NCBI GenBank assembly: GCA_028583605.1 | Contig: CM053325.1 | Span: 47,376,987-47,440,986 of the forward strand | Source: Dastarcus helophoroides | Taxonomy: Eukaryota > Arthropoda > Insecta > Coleoptera > Bothrideridae | DNA: 64,000 bases | Direction of reading: 5' to 3' | Part shown: positions 53,009 through 63,400 of the stretch, piece after piece | Layout: each line of letters begins with the position of its first letter | How positions within the stretch are numbered: position 1 is the first letter of the stretch | Position numbers and translations under genes: made by a program | Notes under the pieces: model-generated | What the model was told of the DNA's origin: nothing | Databases searched by the model: none | What the model saw: only the letters and a program-made list of their open reading frames with translations

Positions 53009-56000
53009 GTAAGCTGATTTGGATTTAAAATACACATAATTATTTTAATCGTTGCACTCAATTTCGTTTAAATAACTTAGGACTTCAATTTATTTGTTAG
53101 CCTTTTGCTAATTCCTTCATTTTGCTTTAAAGTTACTCCAATCTTTTCAAAAATCATCATCTATACATTAATGCGTTGATAGCTTTTTGCGATTGCAGGG
53201 GGATTTAACCATTTTTCTCAATAAAATTATTTTTCATGTGTGCAAAAACAAGTACAACGATTAATTAAAATTTTCACTTATTAATATTATATCTATATCC
53301 ATCCGCTTCGAACTGGAACAAGCAAAAACCGAAAATGATGTTTTTTTTTTCTCATAATTACGAGTTTAAATGTGAAATATTTACTTTTTCTCGAAATTTT
53401 GATTTTAAAATTGCAATTTTTATTTTATTGTCCCCTTTTTTCTAAAATTCCGACTTGAAACTTGCCCTTTTTATATTCCCTCCAAAATTTCGAAATTCAT
53501 CATAGAAACTTCGATTTTTATGTTTCGAAATTTTCTTTTTTTTTTGTTTCTAATTTTAAACCTGAAATATCGAAAAAATTGAAAACTCGATATTTTTATA
53601 TTTTCTAGAAATTTTGATTTTTTATTTTTTTAATTTTAACTATTCTCTCAAAGTATTTATTCTTTCTATTTTTACCTTTTTCTCAAAATTTTCACTCGAA
53701 CCTAGGTATTTCAATTTTTTCTGGAAATTTTGACATTGTTCAAACCTGAATTTTAGTTTTTATCTATTTTCCCTTTTTTTTTCGTGTTTGTACGGCGCAG
53801 CACGCCGCTTATAGGAACGCGGTAAAATCGCACATTGCGGAAGAGAGAGTTGCATAGTATCCGAGTACAGTGACGGTCGGTCGTGAACGGCCATTTTTTA
53901 AACGACTTTTCGGGTTTTTGACTGTGTCTTCTCAATTTGGGGCTTGCTTCATCCTGTGGAAACACGAGAGCGCTCTCTGACGGCAACTCAACTACCCGGG
54001 GTAAGTCCATAAGCCATCAAAACTGTAATGTGAGGTAACGTTTCCTTTTCAATATTTTTTCAATAATACAGTCAACTTTTAAACAAATTCTGTAGACGAA
54101 CAGAGATGTATTTCACAAAGATTTAATCTCGAACCTTTCGATCCTTTTTTCTGGTTTTTTGGGTATTTGACTTTATGATTTTAATATTTCGACCTTTTCC
54201 ACGAATTAAAAAAAAATAAAATAAAATCAGAATGTCTAAAACTAAAATTTTCTTTCTGGCATATTTTGAATTTTCCCTACAAATTTAAAATTTTTTTCAA
54301 AGCTTCGAGTTTTAACCTTCTATATATTTTTTTTCTACCATGTCCAGTTTAAACTCAAAATTTCTATTTTTTCTACACGTGTTCACTAGAATCTTGAATT
54401 GTCCTTTTTATGGAAATTCTTAAAAATTTTGAGTTTACACTTTCGACCTATCAGGCACCGATTCAGAATTTTTGTGTTGACAAATAAAAAACTAAAAAAA
54501 AAAGATATCAACAAGTTGTGTGCTCGAAAATAAGAAAAGGGTAGATTGGGCAATTAATTCTTCTACAAGTCATAAATTTTGACGACCACTAACAAAATAA
54601 AGAACTAGCATCTCAAAATTTTCTAGGCTGCTTCGAAATGTTTGACCACAAAAAAAAAATGATGACCAAAAGAAAAAAAGGTCAATCGTCCCAAAATTTC
54701 CTAAATAATATTTGATGACCAAAGGCTTCCTTAACAATTCTTACGACAACACATTGAATCGTCAGTTGCTCCCATTGCCCCTACCCCTCCCCCCTCCCGC
54801 CTGGATCAGTGCCTGCAACATATTGCCTAAAATTTTAAATTACGACTTTAGTTGATACTAAACATTTTGATAAATGTAATTTTTTTTTCAAAATTTTGGC
54901 AAGTAATATGATTTATTGATTTTTTCAAAAGTTCACCTTTTTTCCAAAATTTCAAGTTTGCACCTTTTTATTTTCGAGTTCATACTCAAAATTGCCACTT
55001 TTTCCAGAAACATACTTTTTTTTCGAAATTTTAACTCGTTTCCTTTTTATCTGAAAATCTTCGAAATGGTTATTTTTTTATTTCGGTTCACAGTAAAAAC
55101 TGAATATATAAATATGAAATTTTAAGAAAATTAAATTCAACAAAATAAATAGAAAATTCTCGAAAGTGTTCTTCATTTTGTTTCAGCTCCTCTTTGTGAT
55201 TAATTTCAACTTTCTCCCAAAAATTTTAATCTTACACTTTTCGATCATTACTTTTTTTTTAAATCTCAAGTTTAAAATCCAAATGTCTACTTTACCTACA
55301 AATATTGACGTTTTCGAAGAAATGTTGATTTTTTCTCCTAAAATTTCGTATTATAATAATGTGATTTTCAACTACTTAATTTTTTTTTCATATCTTTCAT
55401 TTTCTACTATTCTTGCTAAAATGTTGTTTTTTTTGGAAATTGCGGCATTATTTTTCTAATTCCCAATCTCCTTTCTTAAAAATGTTAACTTTTCCTTGTT
55501 ACTATTTCTTGAAACTTCGATTACAAATTCAAAATTTAGATTTTTTTCACGATAGTCGAAATTTCGAAGATAATATAATTTCAAAATTTCTCTTTTTTCT
55601 TGTTTCGATATTAGAATTGATTTTTTTTGTATAAATTCGAAGTATTTTCAAAATTAAGATTTTTTTCATGATTCCAGGTTTCATTTTATTTTTAGCAATA
55701 TCGACTTTATTCGAAGTTTTTACTTTAATCTTGAAACTTCATTTTTTAAAATTTCTCATTTCTTGAACATTTTTTTTGGCATCCAAAACGTCACGGTTTG
55801 TTTCCTCGAAAATTCTCTTAAATATTTTTATCATCCATTTTGAAGTTCGAATTAACTTTAAATTTTGACTTTTACCTCGAATTTTCGAAAGTTGTAATTT
55901 TAGAATTTCGAATGGCTTTCTCGAAATTTGAGTTTAAACTCGATTTTTTCTATTGATTTTCATGACCCTTACCCCGGGCCCCAACCTGGGATGCCACCAA

Positions 56001-59000
56001 CCTGTTTGTATGTCTCCAAATGTAGCCTCAATAGGGTATTATACGTTTTATTTTTGTGTTGATATAATCTTCTTTGTGCAGATTTTAAAATTTTGTTTAA
56101 AAAATTTAGATGCACTTCGCACTGAACAAAAAAATCGAAAAACCGTAATTTTGCTTGAACGAAAACCGAAATCGAATTTTTTTGTTAAACCGAAACGATA
56201 AAAATAACGATTTGAAGTCCCACTTGTAACCTATAATTAAAGAAGAAATTCCAGGCGTAATGCATTTTATTTTTTGATAATTTATGATTATCATAAGGGG
56301 GTTGATTTCCTTGATCCACCTGTGTCCACGCCACTGATGTGCATAACGGGTTCAATAACTCAAAAACATTGGCCGGCCATACACCAGCGAATTACTCGAC
56401 ATTGCGTTAATGGACAGGGCCGAGCCACAGACCAATCGGCAGACTTTATCTTGCACAGACTAAATATGTCAGTTACTTGCTGACTTTGACATCTTTCACT
56501 CAAAAATGCCAGATAACACCAGCTAAATCTCGGGTGCATGTAAACATACCGCGAGCCGAGTCCAATTCGTATAAAAGTGAGAGTATTAGCCCACTTACGG
56601 AAAGTTTTTAACTGACGGATTTAATTGGAGTTTATAATATATACGCAGATATATACGTTAGTGGAAAGCATCATATTTGATATGTAACGAGCCAAGTGCT
56701 CAGATATATCTTACGGAATTAATTCGCAGATCAGATTCGATCGTGTATGGCCGGCTATTCCTTTAAACCAGTGGTAGTCAACCTGGTCCTTACCGCCCAC
56801 TGGTGGGCGTTTGAAGCTTTTTGGTGGGACATAGAAGTTTTGAGATAAGCACTGGTAATTGTAAGAGTAGGTGAAGTTTATATATTTGAGAAAGCTTTTG
56901 TTTTTTAGTTGTCACATAAACAAATTTGAATTTTGAATGTAAAGACCTTTTACTTATCGTTAAAAATTGACGACTGGTATTTACAACAGCAAACCCGGTG
57001 GGCGGTATAACATTTAATTGACAAAAATGTACAAAATTTGGCGGTAAACAAAAACAGGTCGACTACCCCTCCTTTAAATGAATAAGTACAAAGAAGAACC
57101 AAATGTGTGCCACCATTATTTTTAAAAATTTTACACTAACATAGTGTTTTGTTTTAGCTGTAAAAATGTGTAAGTGGACTTTGAAAACTTCACTCAGCCA
57201 GAAGCACAGAGAGAGATGGAAAAACGAAGTTGAGATGATGGCAAAATTCAATTCCCCCTATATTGTGAACTTTAAAGCTCTTCCAAAAGACTTAGCTGCC
57301 ATTATCTCAAAAATAAACTCCAGTACTTTACCGGTGCTTTCCATGGAGTACTGCAGCAAGGGAAACTTGAGGCAAGTCTTAAGGCAAGCTGACAACTGTT
57401 GTGGATTAATGGAGAATGAAGTAAAATGTGTATTGAGTGATATATCAAAGGCAATTTTATATCTTCATAATTTTAATATTATTCATAGAGATATTAAGCC
57501 TGAAAATATTACAATGCAGGAGTGTGATACTCGAAAAAATGGTATTATTTATAAATTGATAGATCTAGGATATGCCAAAGAACTAAAAGATCCTTGCGTG
57601 AGTTTTGTCGGAACATTGCACTATTTGGCACCTGAAATAATCACGCAAGGCTCTTATGATTACTCGGTGGATTTATGGTCATTCGGAATATTGACATTTG
57701 AGATTATTTGTGGAAGGCTGCCGTTTTTACCAAATATGAGCAATATATTTGAAAGGTGGGTGAGAACTTTTTTTGATTTGTTTTTTGTTGGCATGTATTT
57801 TTTATTTTTTGGTGGAACGGACTGGTCTTTGGTTATCTTCAAAAATTGAAATACAAATCTTGTCCCCTGAAACCAGGAAATATTAAAAAACACAACAGAG
57901 GTTGCTTTAACCCGTCTCGATAACCAAGCTATCTTCAGAGAGATACTAACACCTAATCCTAAAATTAACCCTTATATACTAAGAATATTCACTTTGTGTA
58001 TGATCGACCGCATCCGAACGTGCAGGCGCATCTAATTATACAGGTCGTAGTATCACAATTCCTTATCTATCAACCTTAACTATTTTTAACAGAGATGAGT
58101 GGCCTAAACGCCCAGCGCAACCATTCAAAAGGTTGTCTCCAGCCTTATGGATGGCTAAGCTTTCACAAGCATTTAACAGAATTCTTATTTACTACTCTTA
58201 GCAGTTTAATATTATTATCTATCCTATGATCTAATTCAAAAGCATGTTGAGCCACACTAGACTTCTTCGTTCTTCCATACCTCAAGATTGTCCTAAAAGG
58301 TCCGTCGGAAAAACTAGACGATCTTTTAAAATCCGACTGAAAATGTTTCACTTTTTTCCAAATTTTGTATTTTCTCAATATTTTGACTTATTTTTAAAGT
58401 TTCGACTTATTTCAATATTTTGCCTTTATTTAGAATTTGGACTTCTTTATTTCCCTTTTTTTAAGTCAACATTTGGAAAAATGTTTCAATTTTTTAAAAA
58501 GTTTAAAAAAGTTAGAATTTTAAAAATCAAAATTATGAAAATTAATTATTGAAATTTTATTAATTTTCAAAAAATAAGTTAAATTTTCGGAAAAGTCAAA
58601 ATGTTCGTAAAAAGTCGAACTTTTGACAATTTCGATTTGAAAATGTCGACTTTTTGAAAATATCCACATTTCAAAATTTTCATTTCTTTTCAATTTTGAC
58701 ATTTTTGTGAAAATTTCGGTTTTTTCTCGACTTGTTGATTTTTTTGTAAATTTCGATTTAAAAAAATTGACATTCAATATCTCTCAAAATTTCGACTTTT
58801 CTGTTTTTGTTATTTTTGACTTTGAGGAATTCTTCTTTTATTTTAATTTCGGCTTTTCAAAATATTGACCCTTTTTGAAAATCTGCACTTTTTTCAAATT
58901 ATGATTTGTTGAATTTTCAACATTTCAAAATTTCCAATTTCTTTTAGAAAAATTTCGCTTCTCAAAATTTTGACCTTGTCTCAAAATGTTCTTTATCAAA

Positions 59001-60738
59001 ATGCCGACTTTTCAAAATTGTGATTTATTTTGAAAATCCCGGTTTTGTCAACATTTTGCCTTTTTGTAAATTTTTATTGGTTTTTTGGGTTTTTCTCAAT
59101 TATTTGTCCATTGACTACCAATTTTGACTTCAGATTCGTATTCAGCGGGTAAAATACCTCAGATAATCATAGTTCGGCCTCCAGCACATACCAATTTTTT
59201 TGTGGACCTGTGTAATTGTTCTATCTTGTATTATTTTTGGTTTTTTATTTCAGGTTTAAACATATAAAAGATAAAGGAGAAAGAGATATTTGTATTACCC
59301 AAACTGATTCTGGTCAAATTGAATATTCGTCTCACCTAACAAATTACACCCAAGTTTCCTTTTGTATGAAAAATGATTTGGAAAATTGGCTGCAACATAT
59401 TTTGCAGTTTGATCCTAAAAAACGTTCCGAATTATTTCATAATGGGCAAGATTCATTTCAGAAACTGAATGAAATATTAAATAAAAAAATTATTAATGTA
59501 TTTGTGATATTTGAATATAGATTTTATTCCTATGAAATTGGTGATACTTGCTCAGTACTAAATATTTTAAAAAATATTTCTTCAGAAACTGGTGTAGATA
59601 TTGAAAAAATGATTTTATTGACCAATGCTGGAAAAAGGCTTCAACTGGATTTTCTTCCTCAACATCATTTAATTGAGGTAGGTTTTAACGTTTACTTGGT
59701 GGAATTAGTCAACGTTTATTCTATGAACTGTATTTAACAAGAATATAAGAAATAAATATGGTGTCCTGTTATAATGAACCCGCCTAATATGAACGTCTGT
59801 TTAAAAGGAACAAATCTGGAAGGTATTGAAGTTGAAGGGCTTTGAACTTCGCATATATCGAAACGATTTATTTGGTTCCTTGAGATTTGTTTTACATGAA
59901 CGTATTTTTGCCTTTTTCCTAAAAATGATTTATCTAAAAAGTTATTTAGGAAAGATAGTTTTCATTGAATAACTATATACAGATTGTGGAATATTCAAAT
60001 TTTTATTTGTTATATTTCTTTTTAAAAAACGTATCAAAATTTAAAAACAGCATAAACTGTGTATATTTCAAGTTCTAATTTAGGCTATAAATTAGCAGTT
60101 TTGTAATCTTTCAAAATTTAAAATGGGTTGCCTGAGATCGGTAGCCCTTCTGTGGCGTGGCTAATTTGCCTTCTGCATTTTTTTCACATTTGAACCACCT
60201 CCAAACTTTTTCTTTGATCCTAATTTAATAGAATGTGTTTTTAGGATATGTGGGCTATAGTTTTTTCAAAGAATTGCCCAAGCGATAAATTTGATTTCCA
60301 TATTCCAGAGGCAGTGAAGATAATGTTTGACAAATGCGAGCTGGAGCTTTCATGGCGTTATATAAAACCTATTTTTTCACACTCTTTACACTACATTCGC
60401 CAGGAACTGATGACATTTGAGACTTTGCATCACTCATTTACTATGTGCTGTGATAATCTAAATTTCATGAAACAAAAATTGGAACAAGGAAAAATTACCA
60501 TTAGAGATAACGTTCAGAACACTTTGACTTCTGTACAAAATTATATAGCAATCTTCAAGAAATCACAAAGCAGATTTTACAATAATCTAAATGATATTAT
60601 GGCTTATATTAGTAGATGTCAGCATTCTGTGTCAGCTTTAATGCAGAAAATCCATATGATGCTTGGCAGAATTACCTTACTCCAAGATGTTTCTGTTGAA
60701 CTTGGAAAACTTCTTGAAGGATCTGATTTGCAAAATAT
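52900..60738 (+). CDS. ird5: IKK alpha/beta-type kinase (ird5-like), partial, 3' end beyond window
   Basis: I-kappa-B kinase of the Imd/Toll-type immune signalling pathway that activates NF-kB/Relish. Exons 52900-53008, 57158-57755, 59254-59677, 60245-60738, all GT-AG and in frame (about 541 residues so far). Kinase: GSGSFG loop residues 17-22, AVK Lys39, HRD with Asp148, and the IKK-specific DLGYAKEL with Asp172, where most kinases have DFG; then SFVGT(L)HYLAPE. DLGYAK separates it from TBK1/IKK-epsilon. After the kinase comes a ubiquitin-like domain (INVFVIFEYRFYSYEIG, about 300-355) and a helical scaffold/dimerisation domain in exon 4. The activation loop is two residues shorter than in human IKK-beta and keeps only the second of the two activating serines (Ser185). 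The ATG follows a 3' splice site (CTTTTCCTTGCAG), so a 5' non-coding exon lies upstream. Confidence 0.9.
53009..53759 (+). other. IKK intron 1, first part
   Basis: AT-rich intron, turning into a T-rich degenerate repeat block at about 53330-53760. Confidence 0.5.
53760..54060. other. GC-richer island in IKK intron 1
   Basis: About 45-50 percent GC by eye against a background near 25-30. On plus it ends in a strong splice-donor-like sequence ccggggtaagtcc at 53996-54008. On minus it has an 85-codon frame with no family likeness. It could be an alternative first exon or an old insertion. Confidence 0.35.
54061..54451 (+). repeat. Degenerate TTTCGA repeat block
   Basis: Short T-rich block on plus in IKK intron 1, bounded on the right by the hAT MITE. 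Confidence 0.5.
54452..54815. mobile_element. hAT-type MITE
   Basis: Ends caggcaccgattcag and, inverted, caggcactgatccag followed by a G-run, the same end type as the 51162 element. Flanks cgacctat and caacatat agree at 6/8 as a worn 8-bp duplication. 364 bp, non-coding. Confidence 0.65.
54830..55960 (+). repeat. Degenerate TTTCGAC repeat block, T-rich on plus
   Basis: 1.1 kb of T-rich units in IKK intron 1, directly after the hAT MITE. Confidence 0.7.
56371..56755. repeat. Segment with 13-bp inverted ends and a TATA box
   Basis: gccggccatacac at about 56371-56384 and gtgtatggccggc near 56742-56755 are perfect inverted copies. Between them lies non-repetitive, GC-richer sequence with gtataaaagtgagag near 56568, followed about 30 bases later by a plausible initiator. 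It may be a small mobile element or a promoter region; I cannot tell which. Confidence 0.4.
56769..57071. mobile_element. hAT-type MITE
   Basis: Starts cagtggtagtcaacctg and ends with the complement of aggggtagtcgacctg. Subterminal accgccca/tggcggt repeats. Flanks ctttaaac (56761-56768) and ctttaaat (57072-57079) are a 7/8 match 8-bp duplication. Ends 86 bp before the next IKK exon. Confidence 0.75.
57158..57755 (+). CDS. ird5: IKK gene, main kinase exon
   Basis: Acceptor GTTTTGTTTTAG at 57157. Reads AVKMCKWTLKTSLSQKHRER through FNIIHRDIKPENI, LIDLGYAKELKD, VGTLHYLAPEIIT, VDLWSFGILTFEIICGRLPF to NIFE; GTGGGT donor at 57756, phase 2. Confidence 0.92.
57815..58330 (-). mobile_element. Penelope-like element fragment with GIY-YIG endonuclease remnant
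   Basis: On minus: 58330-58170 reads RTILRYGRTKKSSVAQHAFE and LDHRIDNNIKLLRVV, the C-terminal part of the GIY-YIG endonuclease of Penelope-like elements. After about 230 bp of broken frame comes the hammerhead-like motif (CTCT-CTGAAGAT at 57942-57931, GAGACGGGTTAAAGC), and then the family tail ending gaagataaccaaagaccagt and ccgttccacc at 57815. This copy ties the ribozyme-like ends in the window to Penelope-like elements. It sits in IKK intron 2. Confidence 0.75.
58331..59120 (+). repeat. Degenerate TTTCGAC repeat block in IKK intron 2
   Basis: 0.8 kb of T-rich units directly abutting the Penelope-like fragment and reaching to about 130 bp before exon 3. Confidence 0.7.
59254..59677 (+). 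CDS. ird5: IKK gene, end of kinase domain and ubiquitin-like domain
   Basis: Acceptor TTTTTTATTTCAG at 59253. Completes Arg, then FKHIKDKGERDICITQTDSG, LENWLQHILQFDPKKRSELF (end of kinase C-lobe), then VFVIFEYRFYSYEIGDTCSV to HHLIE; GTAGGT donor at 59678, phase 0. Confidence 0.9.
59678..60244 (+). other. IKK intron 3
   Basis: Contains a pogo/Tigger-like end sequence near 59764-59790 (tcctgttataatgaac). A related stretch is at 60965-61005 (actgtccgtttctagcgaac). No coding sequence. Confidence 0.4.
60245..60738 (+). CDS. ird5: IKK gene, scaffold/dimerisation domain exon
   Basis: Acceptor GTGTTTTTAG at 60244. Starts DMWAIVFSKNCPSDKFDFHI and runs through a long helical region (TLHHSFTMCCDNLNFMKQKL) to LLEGSDLQN; GTAAGT donor at 60739, phase 2. 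The gene continues beyond 64000. Confidence 0.85.
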
Positions 60739-61195
60739 GTAAGTAAAAAAGCTTTTAACTATTACAGTGTGAACCCATAAGCCATTTATTATCTTCACGA
60801 TAAGTACATTTTAAATTTAATTACATTTTTAGTAAAACTTTGAGTTTTTTTGTAGAAATTTCAAGCTGGACTTTTTTTTACCGAAATTATCCCGCAGTTG
60901 GTATTTTTCTTGATTGTTTAAACATGAAATGTCGATTATAAACGTGAGCTTAAGAGTTTTAGCAATATAGTACTGTCCGTTTCTAGCGAACCTACCTATT
61001 ACGAACTAAGGACACTTACTACTTTAAAAATAGGGATCAACTGTGTCCATTCCAGGAAAGGCTTGCAAACCTAAATAATAATAATAATTTTGAATTGCAG
61101 TGCTTGTTAGTTTTTACAGTAGGGTGTGGTGTGGTATGCCTTTTTCAAAAATATTTATCATTTTTCAAATGAATTTGTTGTCATTTGTGAACTTA

Positions 61196-61866
61196 CGAGG
61201 TATGGCAGAAAACTAATGAGACTGGCAACACTGCAAGCGATCTGGTAAGGCTGCACTGTTCGTGATATAGCACTTGTATCAGTATCCTCGCATAGCTCAG
61301 TGCGGGTTTCAACTCCGTCCGGTAACGATGTGATTTTTGTGACTGCTGTTAGTGAAGTTGCGTTTTGGTTGTGCGGCACGCAAAATAGAACAGCGGAATT
61401 TGGAGCAAGGTTATGCCATTAAAATTTTGTGTTAAGATGGGAGAATCGGCCCAGAAAAAGTGTCATGCGCGTGAGACATTGCAGACAAATGGATGCTCCA
61501 TCATGACAACGCCCCATGTCGCACTGCCCTCTCTCACAGAATTTTTGACCTCAAAAGGCATTCCTGTGGTTCTTCAGCGTCCCTATTCACCTGACTTCAG
61601 TCCCTGTAACTTTTTCCTTTTTCCTAAACATGTCCTCAAAAAGGACGTAATTTCGGGACTGTCAACAATATCCAAAAAAGTGTAACGGACATGCTGAAGA
61701 CCATATCGGTTGAAGACGTTCAGCGCTGCTACCAAAACTGGGAACAACGTCTCCATCGGTGTATAGCTGCCCAAAGGAACTACTTTGAAGGGGATAGCAT
61801 TGATGTTTGCGAACAATAAAAACTTTTAAATAAACAATCAGTCTCATTACTTTTCTGCTGACCTCG
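61196..61866 (+). mobile_element. mariner element, deletion derivative, inactive
   Basis: TA on both sides. Terminal inverted repeats cgaggtatggcagaaaacta / cgaggtcagcagaaaagtaa, then tgagactg. 671 bp, about half of a full mariner. N-terminal piece GYAIKFCVKMGESAQK-like (from about 61400) is joined directly to the C-terminal half with HHDNAPC (second catalytic Asp) and PYSPDFSPCNFFLFPK, where the third catalytic Asp (PCDF) reads Asn. At least two frameshifts follow. It lies in IKK intron 4. Confidence 0.85.
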
Positions 61867-62230
61867 TAACTAAGACTTTTGAACTCTTTGAAAATTTGAA
61901 TTATTTGAAAATTTCAACTTTTTTCAAGATTTCTACCTTTTCTCGACATTTTTTCCTTATCGAATAATTCGACTTTTTTGAGTTTTTCAAATTATTTTAA
62001 AAATTTTGACGTTTGAAAATACTAACTTTTTGAATATTTTCTTTCAGAATTTCAGCTTACTCAAGATTGTCCCTATTTACAAAATTTCAGCGTGTTAATA
62101 CTGAATCTTTTAAAATCTCGACTTCTTTTCAAAATTTTGGATTTTGAAATTATGAATTTTTTACAAAAATTTGAAGTTTTTGTAAATGTCTATTTTTTGT
62201 GATATTTCACTTTTTTAAAAAATAACGACC
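61867..62230 (+). repeat. Degenerate TTTCGAC repeat block
   Basis: T-rich units on plus between the mariner and the LINE tail. Confidence 0.6.
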
Positions 62231-62234
62231 TTAT

Positions 62235-62480
62235 TTGAGAAAGGGAGAAAGATTTTTCAGACCTACAAGACAGTCGAAGACAGTAAATTTCTGTGCGGTC
62301 CAGCTTGACACAGTGAGGACTTCTGTCTATGGAGGCTTTTTTCTATACAACTTCCAAGCTGTGGAATTCGTTACCGAACGAAATTTTCCTCAAAATTACA
62401 ACCTATCGTTGTTTAAGAAGGCGGTTCATCGCTATCTATCCTTGTTTCTACATCCTACTTGTGGTGCTCTGAAGGCATAA
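62235..62480 (+). pseudogene. LINE C-terminal fragment
   Basis: Reads TVRTSVYGGFFL, then NFPQNYNLSLFKKAVHRYLS, the closing motif of jockey/CR1-type ORF2 (R-T-x-x-Y-G and N-x-x-x-F-K-x-x-x-x-x-x-L). The Leu-Trp-Asn of the usual RLWNSLP segment is scrambled by a frameshift. Only the last 65 or so codons remain. Confidence 0.6.
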
Positions 62481-62509
62481 TGGGGCTGCCCTTCGCGAGT
62501 GGATTAAAC

Positions 62510-63400
62510 TTAAAAAAAAATGACTTGAAAATTTCGAGTTTTTTGAAAATTTCGACCCTCAGAGACTTTCACTTTTTTAAAAATGTTGCCTCAAAATGCT
62601 CTCTATTTTTTTAAATTGCGTATATTTTTTGAGATTTTGACTTATTTAAAAATTTTGATTTTTTTGAAATTTCTTATTTTAAAAAATTCGACATTTTGGT
62701 TTTTTTTTTAAATTCCGATTCTTTTGATAATATTAAGTTTTTTCGAAATTATCACTTTTTTTGAAAATTAGACTTTAAAATTCTACACCTTTTTTAGAAA
62801 GTGGTTTCTTTTTAAAATTTTGAACTTCTTGATGGTTTAAGATCTTGAAAATTTTGAATTTTTTTCCAAATGTCGACTTTTTCTCGAAATTTCGGCTTCT
62901 TTGTAAATTTGAGTTCTTTGTAAATTTGACCTTTTTTTGAAAATTTAGACGTATTGGAAATATCGATCGACTTTTTTGATAGTTTTGATTTTTCAAAATT
63001 TCGATTTTTTTTTCAAAATTTTAAATTTTTCTGCGTTTTGACATTTTGAAAATTACGAATTTTTCAAAATGTCGCCTTTTTCTCGAAATATCGACTTCTG
63101 TGTTGACTTTCAATTTAAATATCTTAGAAAATTTCGACTTTTTTTTGAATTTCGAGTTTTTTGAACATTTCAACCTTTTTTCATAATTTCCATTTTCTGA
63201 ATAGGTTCGACTTTTTCCAACATATTTACTTTTTCTCGAAGTTTAGACTTTTTTTCACATTTTCAATTTTTTTTCAAAATTTCCACATTTATTTAATTTG
63301 GACATTTTTTTAACATTTCAATTTTTCCCAACACCAACTTTCGTGTAATTTGACTTTTTTAAATCGGCTCTTTGAAAATTTCTTTTATTTGAGATTTTTT
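62510..63400 (+). repeat. Degenerate TTTCGAC repeat block, T-rich on plus
   Basis: 0.9 kb of T-rich units in IKK intron 4, with frequent tttttcgaaatttcgactttt variants. Confidence 0.7.

Noticed and set aside
55166..55634. Plus-strand frames resembling membrane proteins
   Set aside because: Phe/Leu-rich only because the underlying repeat is T-rich; no start context or splice structure.
56954..57100. Possible extra IKK exon just before 57158
   Set aside because: The sequence is the right end of the hAT MITE, and the exon at 57158 already joins exon 1 in phase (G|CT, Ala).
61158..61379. 73-codon minus-strand frame
   Set aside because: Antisense to the mariner terminal repeat and N-terminal region.
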